Source of the DNA: Clostridium formicaceticum | Lineage (GTDB): Bacteria; Bacillota; Clostridia; Peptostreptococcales; Natronincolaceae | Assembly: GCF_001854185.1 (NCBI RefSeq) | Contig: NZ_CP017603.1 | Coordinates: 1,550,001-1,614,000, forward strand | DNA: 64,000 bases | Reading direction: 5' to 3' | Shown: in pieces, positions 46,139 through 54,909 of the stretch | Numbering within the stretch: the first letter of the stretch is position 1 | Layout of the letters: each line of letters begins with the position of its first letter | Notes under the pieces: model-generated | Database searches by the model: none | What the model was told of the DNA's origin: nothing | The model's input: only the letters and a program-made list of their open reading frames with translations | Made by a program: the position numbers and the translations under genes

Positions 46139-46240
46139 TGTGGATAATTTTGAAACAAGGCGATTGTAAGGGGTGTAATTGTGGATAACTCTGTGGAAAC
46201 TGTGGAAATCCTGTGGATGAATGTGGATATACCTCCTCAC
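46139..46240. promoter_or_regulatory. Cluster of DnaA-box-like motifs
   Basis: Two perfect DnaA boxes in reverse orientation (TGTGGATAA at 46139-46147 and 46180-46188) are followed within 45 bp by TGTGGAAAC, TGTGGAAAT, TGTGGATGA and TGTGGATAT, all in the same direction. The cluster sits between convergent genes, not in a promoter. There is no dnaA, dnaN or AT-rich unwinding element nearby to suggest oriC. Confidence 0.6.
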
Positions 46241-46292
46241 TATAATATATGCTTCTTCTCTATAGAATATGCATAAAAAATTGCAGCCGAAT

Positions 46293-48200
46293 TTATGCTT
46301 CTTCCACTTCCCACATTTCATAGAGCTCATTAATTTTTTCCTTAATCTTTACTGTTTCTTGATGCACTTCTTTGCTTTTATCAGGATTGGAATAGACTTC
46401 TTCCTGACACATAAAAGCTTCTAGTTGCGAGAGTTTTTCTTCTAAGGTCATGATTTCTTCTTCAATTTTTTCACGTTTTTTTGACAGCTGACGTATTCTA
46501 TCACGTTCCTCTTTTTCTTTACGACGCTCTTCTTTTAATTGCGTTTTTGTTTTGGTTTGTATATCTTCCTCTTCTGTGAACTGTTCTTTCTTCTTTTCCA
46601 CATAGTAATCATAGTTGCCCAAAAAGACTTCTACCCCGCTACAGCTTAAATCGATAATTCTAGTAGCTACGCGATTTAAAAAATAGCGATCATGAGAAAT
46701 AACAAAAATCGTGCCATCATATTGTAAAAGCGCCTCTTCTAATACTTCTTTAGAATCAATATCTAGATGATTTGTGGGTTCGTCTAATAGTAAAAGATTT
46801 GCTTTAGATAAAATTAATTTTAGTAAAGACAGGCGGGCTTTTTCACCCCCACTCAAAGTAGATATTATTTTAAATACGTCTTCTCCTTGAAACAAAAATG
46901 AGCCCAGCAATGTTCGTACTTCTGTTTGATCCATATAGATATGATCGTTCCAAATTTCATCAATGATGCTTTTGTTAGGATGCAAACCTTCTTGTTCTTG
47001 ATCATAATAGCCCATATGGACATTATGACCTAAACGAAAATTTCCTGCTGTAGCATGAAGTTTGTTTAATAGGATCTTAAATAGCGTAGATTTTCCTACA
47101 CCATTAGCGCCAATCAGTGCTACTCTTTCTCCACGATAGATATCAAAGCTTATGTCTTGAAATAATACTGTATCGCCAAAGGATTTGCTAAGATTTTCGA
47201 CATGCAGTATGTCATTGCCGCTTTGTATGGCTGCATGAAACTGCATTTTTGCTTTGCCACGCTGGCTTGGAGGGGGAAGAATTTCTTCTATTTTAGTCAA
47301 TTGTTTTTCTTTGCTTTTAGCACGATTTATTAACTTCTCTGTACCATGTTGACGAAGTCGTCGAATGATATCTTTTTGTCGTGTAATTTCTTTTTGCTGT
47401 TCTGTATACTCTTTTAGCTGTTGTTCTCTTATGATTTGCTTTTTTTTCGTAAAGGCTGTATAATTACCGTTATAGCTCTCTAATTGACAATTTTCTATCT
47501 CCATAACACGATTTACTAATTGATCTAGGAAATATCTGTCATGGGAAATAATGAGGATGGTTCCAGGGTAATCCTTAAGAAATCCTTCTAACCATTCCAC
47601 TGCTTCTATATCCAAGTGATTGGTGGGTTCATCTAGCATTAAGACATCTGGTTTTGATAGTAGGAGTTTAGCTAGTGAGACACGGGTTTTTTGTCCACCG
47701 CTAAGTTGTAGAACTGGTTGTTGGAACTCCTCTTCAGTAAAGCCCAAACCCCGTAAAACGCCCCTGACTTCACTACGAAAACCATAGCCATTTCTTTGGT
47801 TAAATTCATCTAACATGATGGCATATTGCTGCATATGCGTGTCTAGTGCTTGACTTGGATTATTTCCTAATTCTGCAATTTTATGTTCTAAAGTTCTTAA
47901 CTTTTCCTCCATTTCCACTAGGTCAGAAAATACAGTCATTACCTCTTCGTAGACAGTATGAGGGGGATTTAAAATATTGTTTTGCTCTAAGTAACCAACC
48001 CTGGTAGATTTGGCTATATACAACTCACCGTCGTCATAGGGGAGCTGCTGGCAAAGAATCTTAAAAAGAGTAGACTTCCCAGCACCATTGATACCGACTA
48101 AAGCGACTTTTTCTCCTTTGTTGATACTAAAGGTAATATTTCTGATAATTACATCAACGCCAAAAAATTTTGATATATTATTACAGGATAATACAATCAT
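46293..48200 (-). CDS. ABC-F family ATPase
   Basis: A 635-residue soluble protein with two ABC cassettes and no membrane segments. Cassette 1: GINGAGKST, LSGGQKTRVSLAKLL, LMLDEPTNHLD. Cassette 2: GANGVGKST, LSGGEKARLSLLKLI, LLLDEPTNHLD. A charged linker (about 245-315) joins them, and a coiled-coil tail follows (about 545-635). ABC-F proteins act on the ribosome, in translation control or antibiotic protection. The linker is longer than in minimal EttA-like forms, and the C-terminal coiled coil is Uup/YdiF-like. GGGAGG lies 10 bp before the ATG. Confidence 0.93.
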   Translation of the reverse strand: MIVLSCNNISKFFGVDVIIRNITFSINKGEKVALVGINGAGKSTLFKILCQQLPYDDGELYIAKSTRVGYLEQNNILNPPHTVYEEVMTVFSDLVEMEEKLRTLEHKIAELGNNPSQALDTHMQQYAIMLDEFNQRNGYGFRSEVRGVLRGLGFTEEEFQQPVLQLSGGQKTRVSLAKLLLSKPDVLMLDEPTNHLDIEAVEWLEGFLKDYPGTILIISHDRYFLDQLVNRVMEIENCQLESYNGNYTAFTKKKQIIREQQLKEYTEQQKEITRQKDIIRRLRQHGTEKLINRAKSKEKQLTKIEEILPPPSQRGKAKMQFHAAIQSGNDILHVENLSKSFGDTVLFQDISFDIYRGERVALIGANGVGKSTLFKILLNKLHATAGNFRLGHNVHMGYYDQEQEGLHPNKSIIDEIWNDHIYMDQTEVRTLLGSFLFQGEDVFKIISTLSGGEKARLSLLKLILSKANLLLLDEPTNHLDIDSKEVLEEALLQYDGTIFVISHDRYFLNRVATRIIDLSCSGVEVFLGNYDYYVEKKKEQFTEEEDIQTKTKTQLKEERRKEKEERDRIRQLSKKREKIEEEIMTLEEKLSQLEAFMCQEEVYSNPDKSKEVHQETVKIKEKINELYEMWEVEEA

Positions 48201-48558
48201 TTTTATAGTGTCCTCCCAAAATTATTGCTATTATTGAAAAAGAGTTTTTTTACTCCATTAATGTATTTGCAATTAATTTATATTTTATTAATAGTTTAGC
48301 AAAAAAAGTGGGAATAATAAAGACAAACCTATAGGTAGCCTAAATAGCCTAGTGGAAAATGATTGTTAAAAATTTGTTTAATAAAAGATTTACACAAAAA
48401 TTTTTTTTTGTTATAATACACTAATATAGAGGGGATTGCTTGTTGTGAGCTTATTACGAGATATGTGGATAGAGAGATTCATTTACATATAGAAAAATCT
48501 GTAATTTGTTGTTTTATGGGTGTTACAGTACTAAAAATTAATAGTGGGAGACGATTGC
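48201..48558. other. Divergent intergenic region between ABC-F gene and rex
   Basis: About 360 AT-rich bases. Besides the promoter at 48389-48417 I see only TTGTTAA-like half sites (48363-48380) that resemble Rex half sites but are not in palindromic order. No other gene is seen. Confidence 0.5.
48389..48417 (+). promoter_or_regulatory. Sigma-A-type promoter upstream of rex
   Basis: TTTACA (48389-48394) and TATAAT (48412-48417) are separated by exactly 17 bp. The rex gene starts about 140 bp downstream, leaving a leader of about 130 bases. Confidence 0.75.
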
Positions 48559-49200
48559 ATGGCAAAAAATAATAAAAATATATCAATGGCGGTGATACGT
48601 AGGTTACCTAAATACCACAGATATTTAAAAGAATTGTTAGACAAAGAGGTTTACAGAATTTCTTCCAAAGAACTAAGTGTTATGATGGGATTTACTGCTT
48701 CTCAAATACGACAAGACCTAAATAACTTTGGTGGCTTTGGTCAACAGGGATATGGTTACAATGTAGAGGAGCTTTACAGAGAAATTCAAAAGATCTTAGG
48801 ATTAACAATTACTTATAGGACCGTGATTATAGGATCTGGGAATTTAGGTCAAGCTATTGCCAACTATACGAATTTTCAAAAGTATGGTTTTAAGTTATTG
48901 GCGTTATTTGATACGAATCCAAAACTAATTGGTATGAAAATTAGAGATGTACCTGTATTTGATATTGATGAACTGCAAGAGTTCATTGAGCAAAAACAGG
49001 TAGATATAGGTATTATTTGTACCCCTAAAGAGTTTGCTCAAGATATAGCAAATAAACTTGTGAAGACAGGTGTGTCTGCTATTTGGAACTTTGCTCCAGT
49101 AGATCTTAAGGTTCCAGAACATGTTATTATTGAAAATGTACATCTAAGTGATAGTTTATTTATTCTATCTTATTTGTTGAGTAATCAAGAAAATTTTTAA
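48559..49200 (+). CDS. rex: Redox-sensing transcriptional repressor Rex
   Basis: A 213-residue repressor. The N-terminal winged helix contains VIRRLPKYHRYLKELL and the DNA-recognition block GFTASQIRQDLNNFGGFGQQG. The C-terminal Rossmann domain has VIIGSGNLGQAIANY for NADH/NAD binding, and the domain-swapped last helix. Rex releases DNA when NADH rises and controls fermentation and energy genes in Clostridia. ATG 48559 has GGGAG 8 bp upstream; a GTG at 48544 is less likely. Confidence 0.97.
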   Translation: MAKNNKNISMAVIRRLPKYHRYLKELLDKEVYRISSKELSVMMGFTASQIRQDLNNFGGFGQQGYGYNVEELYREIQKILGLTITYRTVIIGSGNLGQAIANYTNFQKYGFKLLALFDTNPKLIGMKIRDVPVFDIDELQEFIEQKQVDIGIICTPKEFAQDIANKLVKTGVSAIWNFAPVDLKVPEHVIIENVHLSDSLFILSYLLSNQENF

Positions 49201-49296
49201 AAAGATGATGAAATAAAGTGACATAAAATCCCTAATAAATTTATGGGAGGAAGGTCGCTTTTATTTTATTCATGTGAAAAGTAAAAGATAGAAGGA

Positions 49297-49314
49297 ATGT
49301 TAATAAATTAACAA
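49297..49314. promoter_or_regulatory. Candidate Rex operator upstream of the MarR gene
   Basis: ATGTTAATAAATTAACAA matches the Clostridial Rex site TTGTTAANNNNTTAACAA with a single mismatch at the first base. It lies 97 bp after rex and 108 bp before the MarR-family gene, so it may place that gene or the intergenic promoter under redox control. Confidence 0.65.
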
Positions 49315-49421
49315 TAGAAGGTATGCTTTTAAGAAATAAATTTCTTATAGATAATATATATAAAAGGCAAACGTTTGGAATAATATTTTTTCTATAAAAT
49401 TGTAATTTAAAAGGTGATGGG

Positions 49422-49880
49422 ATGAGAAATTATTATGTTGAAATTAATGAATACCTACAGAAACTAGTCAAAAACACTATTTTTTATGATAGAAAGGGGA
49501 TTTGTTTTAGCGTAGGAATGTTGTCAATAACAGATTTGCTGATATTGAAAGCATTGGGGGATGAAAAAGAAAAGAAGATGTACGAAATTATTGATGATTT
49601 GGGAATAGACCGTAATGTTTTTGCAACCATTATCAATAAATTACAACAACAGCAATTCATTATGAAAACAAAGTCTAAAAGAGATAAAAGGGTTCAAATT
49701 TTAAGTTTAACAGAAAAAGGACAAGATGTTTTCCGTGAAATAACCAGTAAAGAGAAAGAAATTATTTTTTCTCTATTAAACGATTTTTCTTTTAATGAAG
49801 AAAAAGCAGTACTAAAGTTTTTAGTAAAACTAGATATGTTGCGCAAAGAAAAAAATAAAACTTTGGAAGAAACACCATGA
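49422..49880 (+). CDS. MarR-family transcriptional regulator
   Basis: A 152-residue winged-helix protein. The helix-turn-helix covers about 60-85 (MYEIIDDLGIDRNVFATIINKLQQQQF), with wing residues KSKRDKRVQILSLTEKG typical of MarR. The ligand is unknown. GGTGATGGG lies before the ATG. It is preceded by a candidate Rex operator and followed by a bidirectional terminator. Confidence 0.85.
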   Translation: MRNYYVEINEYLQKLVKNTIFYDRKGICFSVGMLSITDLLILKALGDEKEKKMYEIIDDLGIDRNVFATIINKLQQQQFIMKTKSKRDKRVQILSLTEKGQDVFREITSKEKEIIFSLLNDFSFNEEKAVLKFLVKLDMLRKEKNKTLEETP

Positions 49881-49920
49881 AAAAAAGTGGCAGTATAACA
49901 TATACGCTACCACTTTTTTA
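49880..49920. terminator. Bidirectional terminator between MarR gene and ferredoxin
   Basis: AAAAAAGTGG-AG and CT-CCACTTTTTT form a stem that works in both directions between the two converging genes. Confidence 0.85.
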
Positions 49921-49934
49921 AATCGTTTTTAAAA

Positions 49935-50144
<210 letters not shown>

Positions 50145-50309
50145 CTACAATTAGTATTATATCAAGGAGAAAATAATATAATCAACAAATAAATAAAATT
50201 TTTGGACAAAATCAGCAAAATATAATGATTTTCATTTTAAATGCGCTTCTGTATAAAATAAATAAATTGTGCTAAAATAAGTAGAAGTATTAATTAGGGG
50301 GTTCAGTTT

Positions 50310-51125
50310 ATGAGGGTAGTTGTGTTGGTGGGACCTAGTGGTACTGGTAAGAGTTACCAGGCAGTTCATCTGTCAAAGACTAAAAAAATTAACTATATTA
50401 TTGATGATGGTCTGCTGATCAAAGGGAATAAAGTGGTGGCAGGCTATTCTGCTAAAAGAGAAAAGTCAAAAATGGCTGCTGTAAAAAGAGCCTTATTTCT
50501 AGCTGAAATTCATCGTGAAGAAGTGAAAAAGGCATTGAACAAAGAAAAACCTGAAGGAATTTTGGTTTTAGGTACTTCAGAAAAAATGGTGAATGCCATC
50601 GTAGAAGCTTTGGAGCTTGGAGAGATTACAGAAAAAGTTTTTATACAGGATATTGTTACAGAAGAAGAAATTAAGTTAGCTAAAAAAATTAGAAAAAAAG
50701 AAGGAAAACACGTTATTCCCGTGCCTACTTTTGAAATAAAAAAAGATTTTTCTGGATATTTTTTAAACCCATTAAGGGTTTTGAAAAAGCTAGGAAAGGG
50801 AGATTATCAGGAGCTAGAGGAAAAATCTGTTGTAAGGCCCACCTTTAGTTATATGGGTAAATACACGATTTCCGACAGAGTTATTAGGGATCTTATATTT
50901 TACACTGCCAACAAGATCATTGGTGTTTATAAGGTGGAGAATGTAGATATTGTTAATACCCACGGAGGATTAATTATTGAGTTGGAAGTTAAAATTCTTT
51001 ATGGTAATCCAATTAGACCTTTGATGGAAAGATTGCAGGAACAAGTAAAGCATGAGGTGGAAGAAATGACTTCTTTCAATATCATAGCGGTTGATGTAGC
51101 TGTAAAAAGTTTAGTAATATCCTAG
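50310..51125 (+). CDS. P-loop ATPase fused to an Asp23/Gls24-like domain
   Basis: A 271-residue protein. The N-terminal half has a Walker A motif GPSGTGKSYQ (8-17) and a nucleoside-kinase-like fold. The C-terminal part (about 180-271) resembles the Asp23/Gls24 (DUF322) family: YTISDRVIRDLIFYTANKI followed by GGLIIELEVKILYGNPI. Stand-alone Asp23 proteins are alkaline-shock, envelope-associated proteins. The role of the fusion is not known to me. AGGGGG precedes the ATG. Confidence 0.8.
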   Translation: MRVVVLVGPSGTGKSYQAVHLSKTKKINYIIDDGLLIKGNKVVAGYSAKREKSKMAAVKRALFLAEIHREEVKKALNKEKPEGILVLGTSEKMVNAIVEALELGEITEKVFIQDIVTEEEIKLAKKIRKKEGKHVIPVPTFEIKKDFSGYFLNPLRVLKKLGKGDYQELEEKSVVRPTFSYMGKYTISDRVIRDLIFYTANKIIGVYKVENVDIVNTHGGLIIELEVKILYGNPIRPLMERLQEQVKHEVEEMTSFNIIAVDVAVKSLVIS

Positions 51126-51306
51126 CAGGCTGTTTACAATCAAAACGAGGGTATGTTATAATGCAAATGAAGGTCATGAAAAGGATTTCATGGGTTTCCT
51201 ATACCTCTCTGAAGCAAGCATTCTCAAGTCAAGGGAAAAGCCTTTCAAAATGCTACGCCAGATTTTTTATCACCCTAAAAAATATTTTTAAGGAGGACTT
51301 AGAAAC

Positions 51307-52560
51307 ATGGGAGAGAAGCACATTAATGTATTTGAAACAGCACAACAACAGGTAAGACAGGCATGCGATAAGTTAGGTGCAGATCCGGCGGTATATGAGA
51401 TACTGAAAAATCCAATGAGGGTATTGGAAGTAGCCATCCCTGTTAAAATGGATGATGGCACAGTAAAGAGTTTCATTGGCTATAGATCGCAACATAATGA
51501 TGCTGTTGGTCCCTTCAAAGGTGGCGTGAGATTTCATCCGGATGTAACGATGGACGAAGTAAAAGCGCTTTCTACATGGATGACCTTCAAATGTGGTGTA
51601 GTAGGTATTCCTTATGGTGGTGGTAAGGGTGGTATTGTTGTAGACCCATCAGAGTTATCTCAAGGGGAATTGGAAAGGTTATCCAGGGGTTTTGCAAGAG
51701 CTATTTCTCCAATTATTGGAGAGAGGGTGGATATTCCGGCTCCTGATGTAAACACAAATGGTCAAATCATGGCCTGGATGGTAGATGAATATCATAAAGC
51801 TACTGGTAGATTTGAGCCAGGTGTACTTACAGGAAAGCCTGTAAACTTCTATGGTTCTTTAGCAAGAACAGAAGCTACAGGATATGGCGCAGCAATCATG
51901 GCAAGAGATGCTGCTAAAAAAATAGGCATGTCATTACAAGGAGCAACAGTTGCTATTCAGGGCTTTGGCAATGTTGGTAGCTATGCTGCCGTATATATCG
52001 AAGAGATGGGAGCAAAGGTAGTAGCTGTTTCCGATGCATCTTGTTGTCTTGTGAAGGAAGATGGACTAGATATTCCAGCACTAGTAGAATATACAAAAGC
52101 TAACAAGTTGATAAAAGGGTTTCCTGCTGCCCAAAAAGAGCTGGATAGAAATCAATTGGTTACAATGGATGTGGATATTCTTATACCTTGTGCCCTAGAA
52201 AATCAGATTACAGCAGAAAATGCAGGAAATATTAAGGCAAAAATCATTAGTGAAGGGGCAAATGGTCCTACCACGCTTGAAGCGGATAAAATACTTGATG
52301 AAAAAGGTATTGTTTTAGTACCGGATATCTTAGCAAATGCTGGTGGTGTTACAGTATCTTACTTTGAGTGGGTACAAAACTTGATGAGATATACATGGAC
52401 ATTCGAAGAAGTCCAAGAAAAACAAGAGCAGCTTATGGTAAAAGCCTTTGAAGAAATTTGGGGCTTAAAAGAAGAGCACGGAGTAAATATGAGGGTGGCA
52501 GCTTATATGATGTCCATCAAGCGTGTTGCCGATGCTATGAAATTAAGAGGTTGGTACTAA
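51307..52560 (+). CDS. gdhA: Glutamate dehydrogenase
   Basis: A 417-residue Glu/Leu/Phe/Val dehydrogenase. Catalytic and substrate blocks are VGPFKGGVRFHP, FKCGVVGIPYGGGKGGI and PAPDVNTNGQIMAWM; the nucleotide fold has IQGFGNVGSYAA. The length fits the hexameric NAD-type enzymes of Clostridia and bacilli. It interconverts glutamate with 2-oxoglutarate and ammonia. AAGGAGG lies about 10 bp before the ATG, and a strong terminator follows, so it is monocistronic. Confidence 0.96.
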   Translation: MGEKHINVFETAQQQVRQACDKLGADPAVYEILKNPMRVLEVAIPVKMDDGTVKSFIGYRSQHNDAVGPFKGGVRFHPDVTMDEVKALSTWMTFKCGVVGIPYGGGKGGIVVDPSELSQGELERLSRGFARAISPIIGERVDIPAPDVNTNGQIMAWMVDEYHKATGRFEPGVLTGKPVNFYGSLARTEATGYGAAIMARDAAKKIGMSLQGATVAIQGFGNVGSYAAVYIEEMGAKVVAVSDASCCLVKEDGLDIPALVEYTKANKLIKGFPAAQKELDRNQLVTMDVDILIPCALENQITAENAGNIKAKIISEGANGPTTLEADKILDEKGIVLVPDILANAGGVTVSYFEWVQNLMRYTWTFEEVQEKQEQLMVKAFEEIWGLKEEHGVNMRVAAYMMSIKRVADAMKLRGWY

Positions 52561-52578
52561 GTATATATAGACTGATTT

Positions 52579-52610
52579 ACCTCGAGTTCCTGTAAGAACT
52601 CGAGGTTTTT
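52579..52610 (+). terminator. Terminator after glutamate dehydrogenase
   Basis: ACCTCGAGTTC and GAACTCGAGGT form a perfect 11-bp stem with a 6-base loop, followed by TTTT. Confidence 0.9.
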
Positions 52611-52821
52611 GCAAAGGATAAGTATTTCTAAGAAAAAACTTGGCCTCATGTCTAATGAAGGAAGAAATAAAAAAATCACTAGACTTGCAGGAAAATCTAT
52701 TATATAATGTTCGAAAAAAGGTAGAAAATTCAGACAACAAATAACAGCGTAAGATTTTTGAGCCAATGTATGGAAACAATTCCTTTAAAATAGTGTGAAG
52801 TAAGAGGAAGAGGGGGAAATT

Positions 52822-54030
52822 ATGGCGGCTAATTACAAAGCGTTGACGGAAGATACTGCAATGGAGTATGTGAAAAAAAATTTAGACATTTTTTCTGAAG
52901 AGGCTGTTCTTCGATGTAAGGAAATTGGAGACGGCAACTTAAATCTAGTGTTTCGTGTTTGGGAAGAGATTTCCAGCAAAAGTATTATACTGAAACAGGC
53001 GCTACCCTATGCTAGAATTGTGGGAGAAGCAATGCCAGTAACACTGGATCGTGCTAGAATAGAAAGTGAGGCATTGATGTTGCAGGGAGAGTTATGTCCT
53101 GCTTTGACACCTAAAGTATATCGCTTTGATAGGGATCTATATCTGACCGTTATGGAGGACTTATCTGACCACATTATATTGAGGAAGGGCTTGATTGAGG
53201 GTAAAGAGTATCCTAACTTTGCAGAAAATATTGGAGAGTTTATGGCATATACACTTTTCTTTACTTCTGATTTGGGCATGGATCAGGTAAGGAAAAAACA
53301 ATTACAAAAAAAATTTATTAATCCAGAGCTTTGTAAAATTACGGAGGATTTAGTATTCTCTGAGCCTTATTTCGATGCAGCAGGAAATAAGATCGAACCC
53401 CATCTATTGGATAGAGTAGAAGAAAATTGGAAAAATAAAGATCTTATTAAGGAAGTTGCTATCCTAAAGGAAGGTTTTATGACAAAAGCGCAGGCTTTGA
53501 TTCATGGAGATCTGCACACTGGCAGCATTTTTGTAACGGAAAAAAGTACAAAAGTGATTGATCCAGAATTTGCATTTTATGGACCAATGGGCTTTGATAT
53601 AGGCGCAATTATAGGAAATTTTATTTTAAATTATGCTGCACAGCCTGCCTATATGGAAAAAGATCAACAAAAACTACAACACTATAGAAGTTATCTATTA
53701 GAAAGTATAAGAAAGATATGGCAGGAGTTTTATAAGGAATTTATAGAATTATGGGAGATACATGTTAAAGCACCTATAGAATCCAGTAACTTATATAAAG
53801 AAGTCTATATGAGAAATTTGTTTGAAGATACATTAGGTTACGCTGGATGTAAAATGATTCGACGGATTTATGGATTAGCTGGTGTTGCGGATATTGACAA
53901 TATTAAGGAGCTTGTAAAAAGAAGTAGAGCACAAATGCTAGCGCTAGATATTGGAGAAATGCTTATCTTAAAACGTAGAGAGATAAAGGATATTGATGAA
54001 GTTATAGAGAAAATAAAGTCTTTTGATTAG
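52822..54030 (+). CDS. mtnK: S-methyl-5-thioribose kinase
   Basis: A 402-residue kinase of the aminoglycoside-phosphotransferase fold. MtnK features: GDGNLNLVFRVW (nucleotide loop), the catalytic block ALIHGDLHTGSIFV and metal-binding VIDPEFAFYGPMGFDIG. It phosphorylates methylthioribose from methylthioadenosine recycling to methylthioribose-1-phosphate. AGAGGGGG precedes the ATG. The next gene is a class II aldolase, which suggests the DHAP-shunt variant of salvage. Confidence 0.93.
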   Translation: MAANYKALTEDTAMEYVKKNLDIFSEEAVLRCKEIGDGNLNLVFRVWEEISSKSIILKQALPYARIVGEAMPVTLDRARIESEALMLQGELCPALTPKVYRFDRDLYLTVMEDLSDHIILRKGLIEGKEYPNFAENIGEFMAYTLFFTSDLGMDQVRKKQLQKKFINPELCKITEDLVFSEPYFDAAGNKIEPHLLDRVEENWKNKDLIKEVAILKEGFMTKAQALIHGDLHTGSIFVTEKSTKVIDPEFAFYGPMGFDIGAIIGNFILNYAAQPAYMEKDQQKLQHYRSYLLESIRKIWQEFYKEFIELWEIHVKAPIESSNLYKEVYMRNLFEDTLGYAGCKMIRRIYGLAGVADIDNIKELVKRSRAQMLALDIGEMLILKRREIKDIDEVIEKIKSFD

Positions 54031-54057
54031 TTTTATAAAAACAATAAAACATAGGAA

Positions 54058-54105
54058 AACCCAGCAAATTTACCTATACAGATATAGTTAAATGTGCTGG
54101 GTATA
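54058..54105 (+). other. Inverted repeat between mtnK and aldolase gene
   Basis: ACCCAGCAAATTTA and TTAAATGTGCTGGGT form a long stem with one bulged base and an inner loop. No T-run follows, so it may be an mRNA-processing or attenuation structure rather than a terminator. Confidence 0.45.
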
Positions 54106-54147
54106 ATTGTAGAATATAAGTCTATAAGAAGGCGATGGTGGAGAAGC

Positions 54148-54801
54148 ATGAGAGAAGAAATTTGTCAGATAGGTAAGCGAATGTATGATAGAGAGTTTGT
54201 AGCGGCTAACGATGGTAATATATCTGTTCGCATCTCAGAAAATGAAATATGGACTACCCCGACAGGAGTAAGTAAAGGTTTTATGACACCGGAGATGTTG
54301 GTAAAGGTAGATTTACAAGGAAAGGTATTGGAGGGGGATAGCAAGCCATCTTCTGAGCTAAAAATGCATTTAAAAGTATATGAAGAAAGGCCAGAAATCA
54401 AAGCAGTGGTGCATGCTCATCCCTTAACAGCAACAGTTTTGGCGGTGGCTGGAATCCCATTAGATCAGGCACTTCTGCCAGAGGCTATTGTTACATTAGG
54501 AACGGTACCTATAGCGCCGTATGCTACACCCTCTACAGAAGAGGTGCCAGAATCTATAGCTAGTTATTTGAAGGATCATAATGCAGTGTTACTGGAAAAT
54601 CATGGAGCACTAACATGGGGAAGAGATATTTTAGAAGCCTACTATCGTATGGAAACCTTAGAGTTTTACGCAAAAATCATACTCACTACTAGAATGTTAG
54701 GTCAAGCCAATGAACTACCTTATGATAAGATAGCGGGTTTATTGAAAATCAGGGAAAGTATGGGAATTGTGGGCAACATACCATGGCCTAAAAAAAACTA
54801 A
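54148..54801 (+). CDS. Class II aldolase, probable 5-methylthioribulose-1-phosphate aldolase
   Basis: A 217-residue class II aldolase/adducin protein. Zinc ligands lie in VVHAHPLTATV (His pair about 92-94) and LENHGALTWG (about 154); the catalytic Glu equivalent is in GVSKGFMTPEMLVKVD region. The size and motifs fit the L-fuculose-phosphate aldolase group that includes Ald2 of the DHAP shunt. That enzyme splits methylthioribulose-1-phosphate into DHAP and 2-methylthioacetaldehyde. The neighbour mtnK supports this; mtnA is not in the window. The start at 54148 follows GGTGGAG. Confidence 0.8.
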   Translation: MREEICQIGKRMYDREFVAANDGNISVRISENEIWTTPTGVSKGFMTPEMLVKVDLQGKVLEGDSKPSSELKMHLKVYEERPEIKAVVHAHPLTATVLAVAGIPLDQALLPEAIVTLGTVPIAPYATPSTEEVPESIASYLKDHNAVLLENHGALTWGRDILEAYYRMETLEFYAKIILTTRMLGQANELPYDKIAGLLKIRESMGIVGNIPWPKKN

Positions 54802-54802
54802 G

Positions 54803-54898
54803 ATGATTTAGTTTCCACATCAGATCCAACCCCAGAGGAGCTAAAGGCGTTAGATGATGTTGATCCCCTGAGGATTAGAGATATAGAATTTACTTAAA
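54803..54898 (+). pseudogene. Possible remnant of a coding sequence
   Basis: Immediately after the aldolase stop, a 31-codon frame without start codon reads like real protein (STSDPTPEELKALDDVDPLR) and ends at a TAA. It may be the 3' end of a decayed gene. It resembles nothing I can name. Confidence 0.3.
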
Positions 54899-54909
54899 GA
54901 TTTAAGGAT

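Noticed and set aside
46139-46240. Possible replication origin
   Set aside because: DnaA-box-like motifs are present, but no dnaA/dnaN genes, no typical AT-rich unwinding region next to them, and the site lies between convergent genes.
51161-51355. 64-codon frame overlapping the start of glutamate dehydrogenase
   Set aside because: It overlaps the gdhA start and ribosome site, has no ribosome site of its own and no recognisable family; likely chance.
52655-52744. Short frame starting MKEEIKKSLDLQENLL, considered as a Spo0E-like peptide
   Set aside because: Only 29 codons, lacks the Spo0E SQxLD signature in the right place and has no clear ribosome site.
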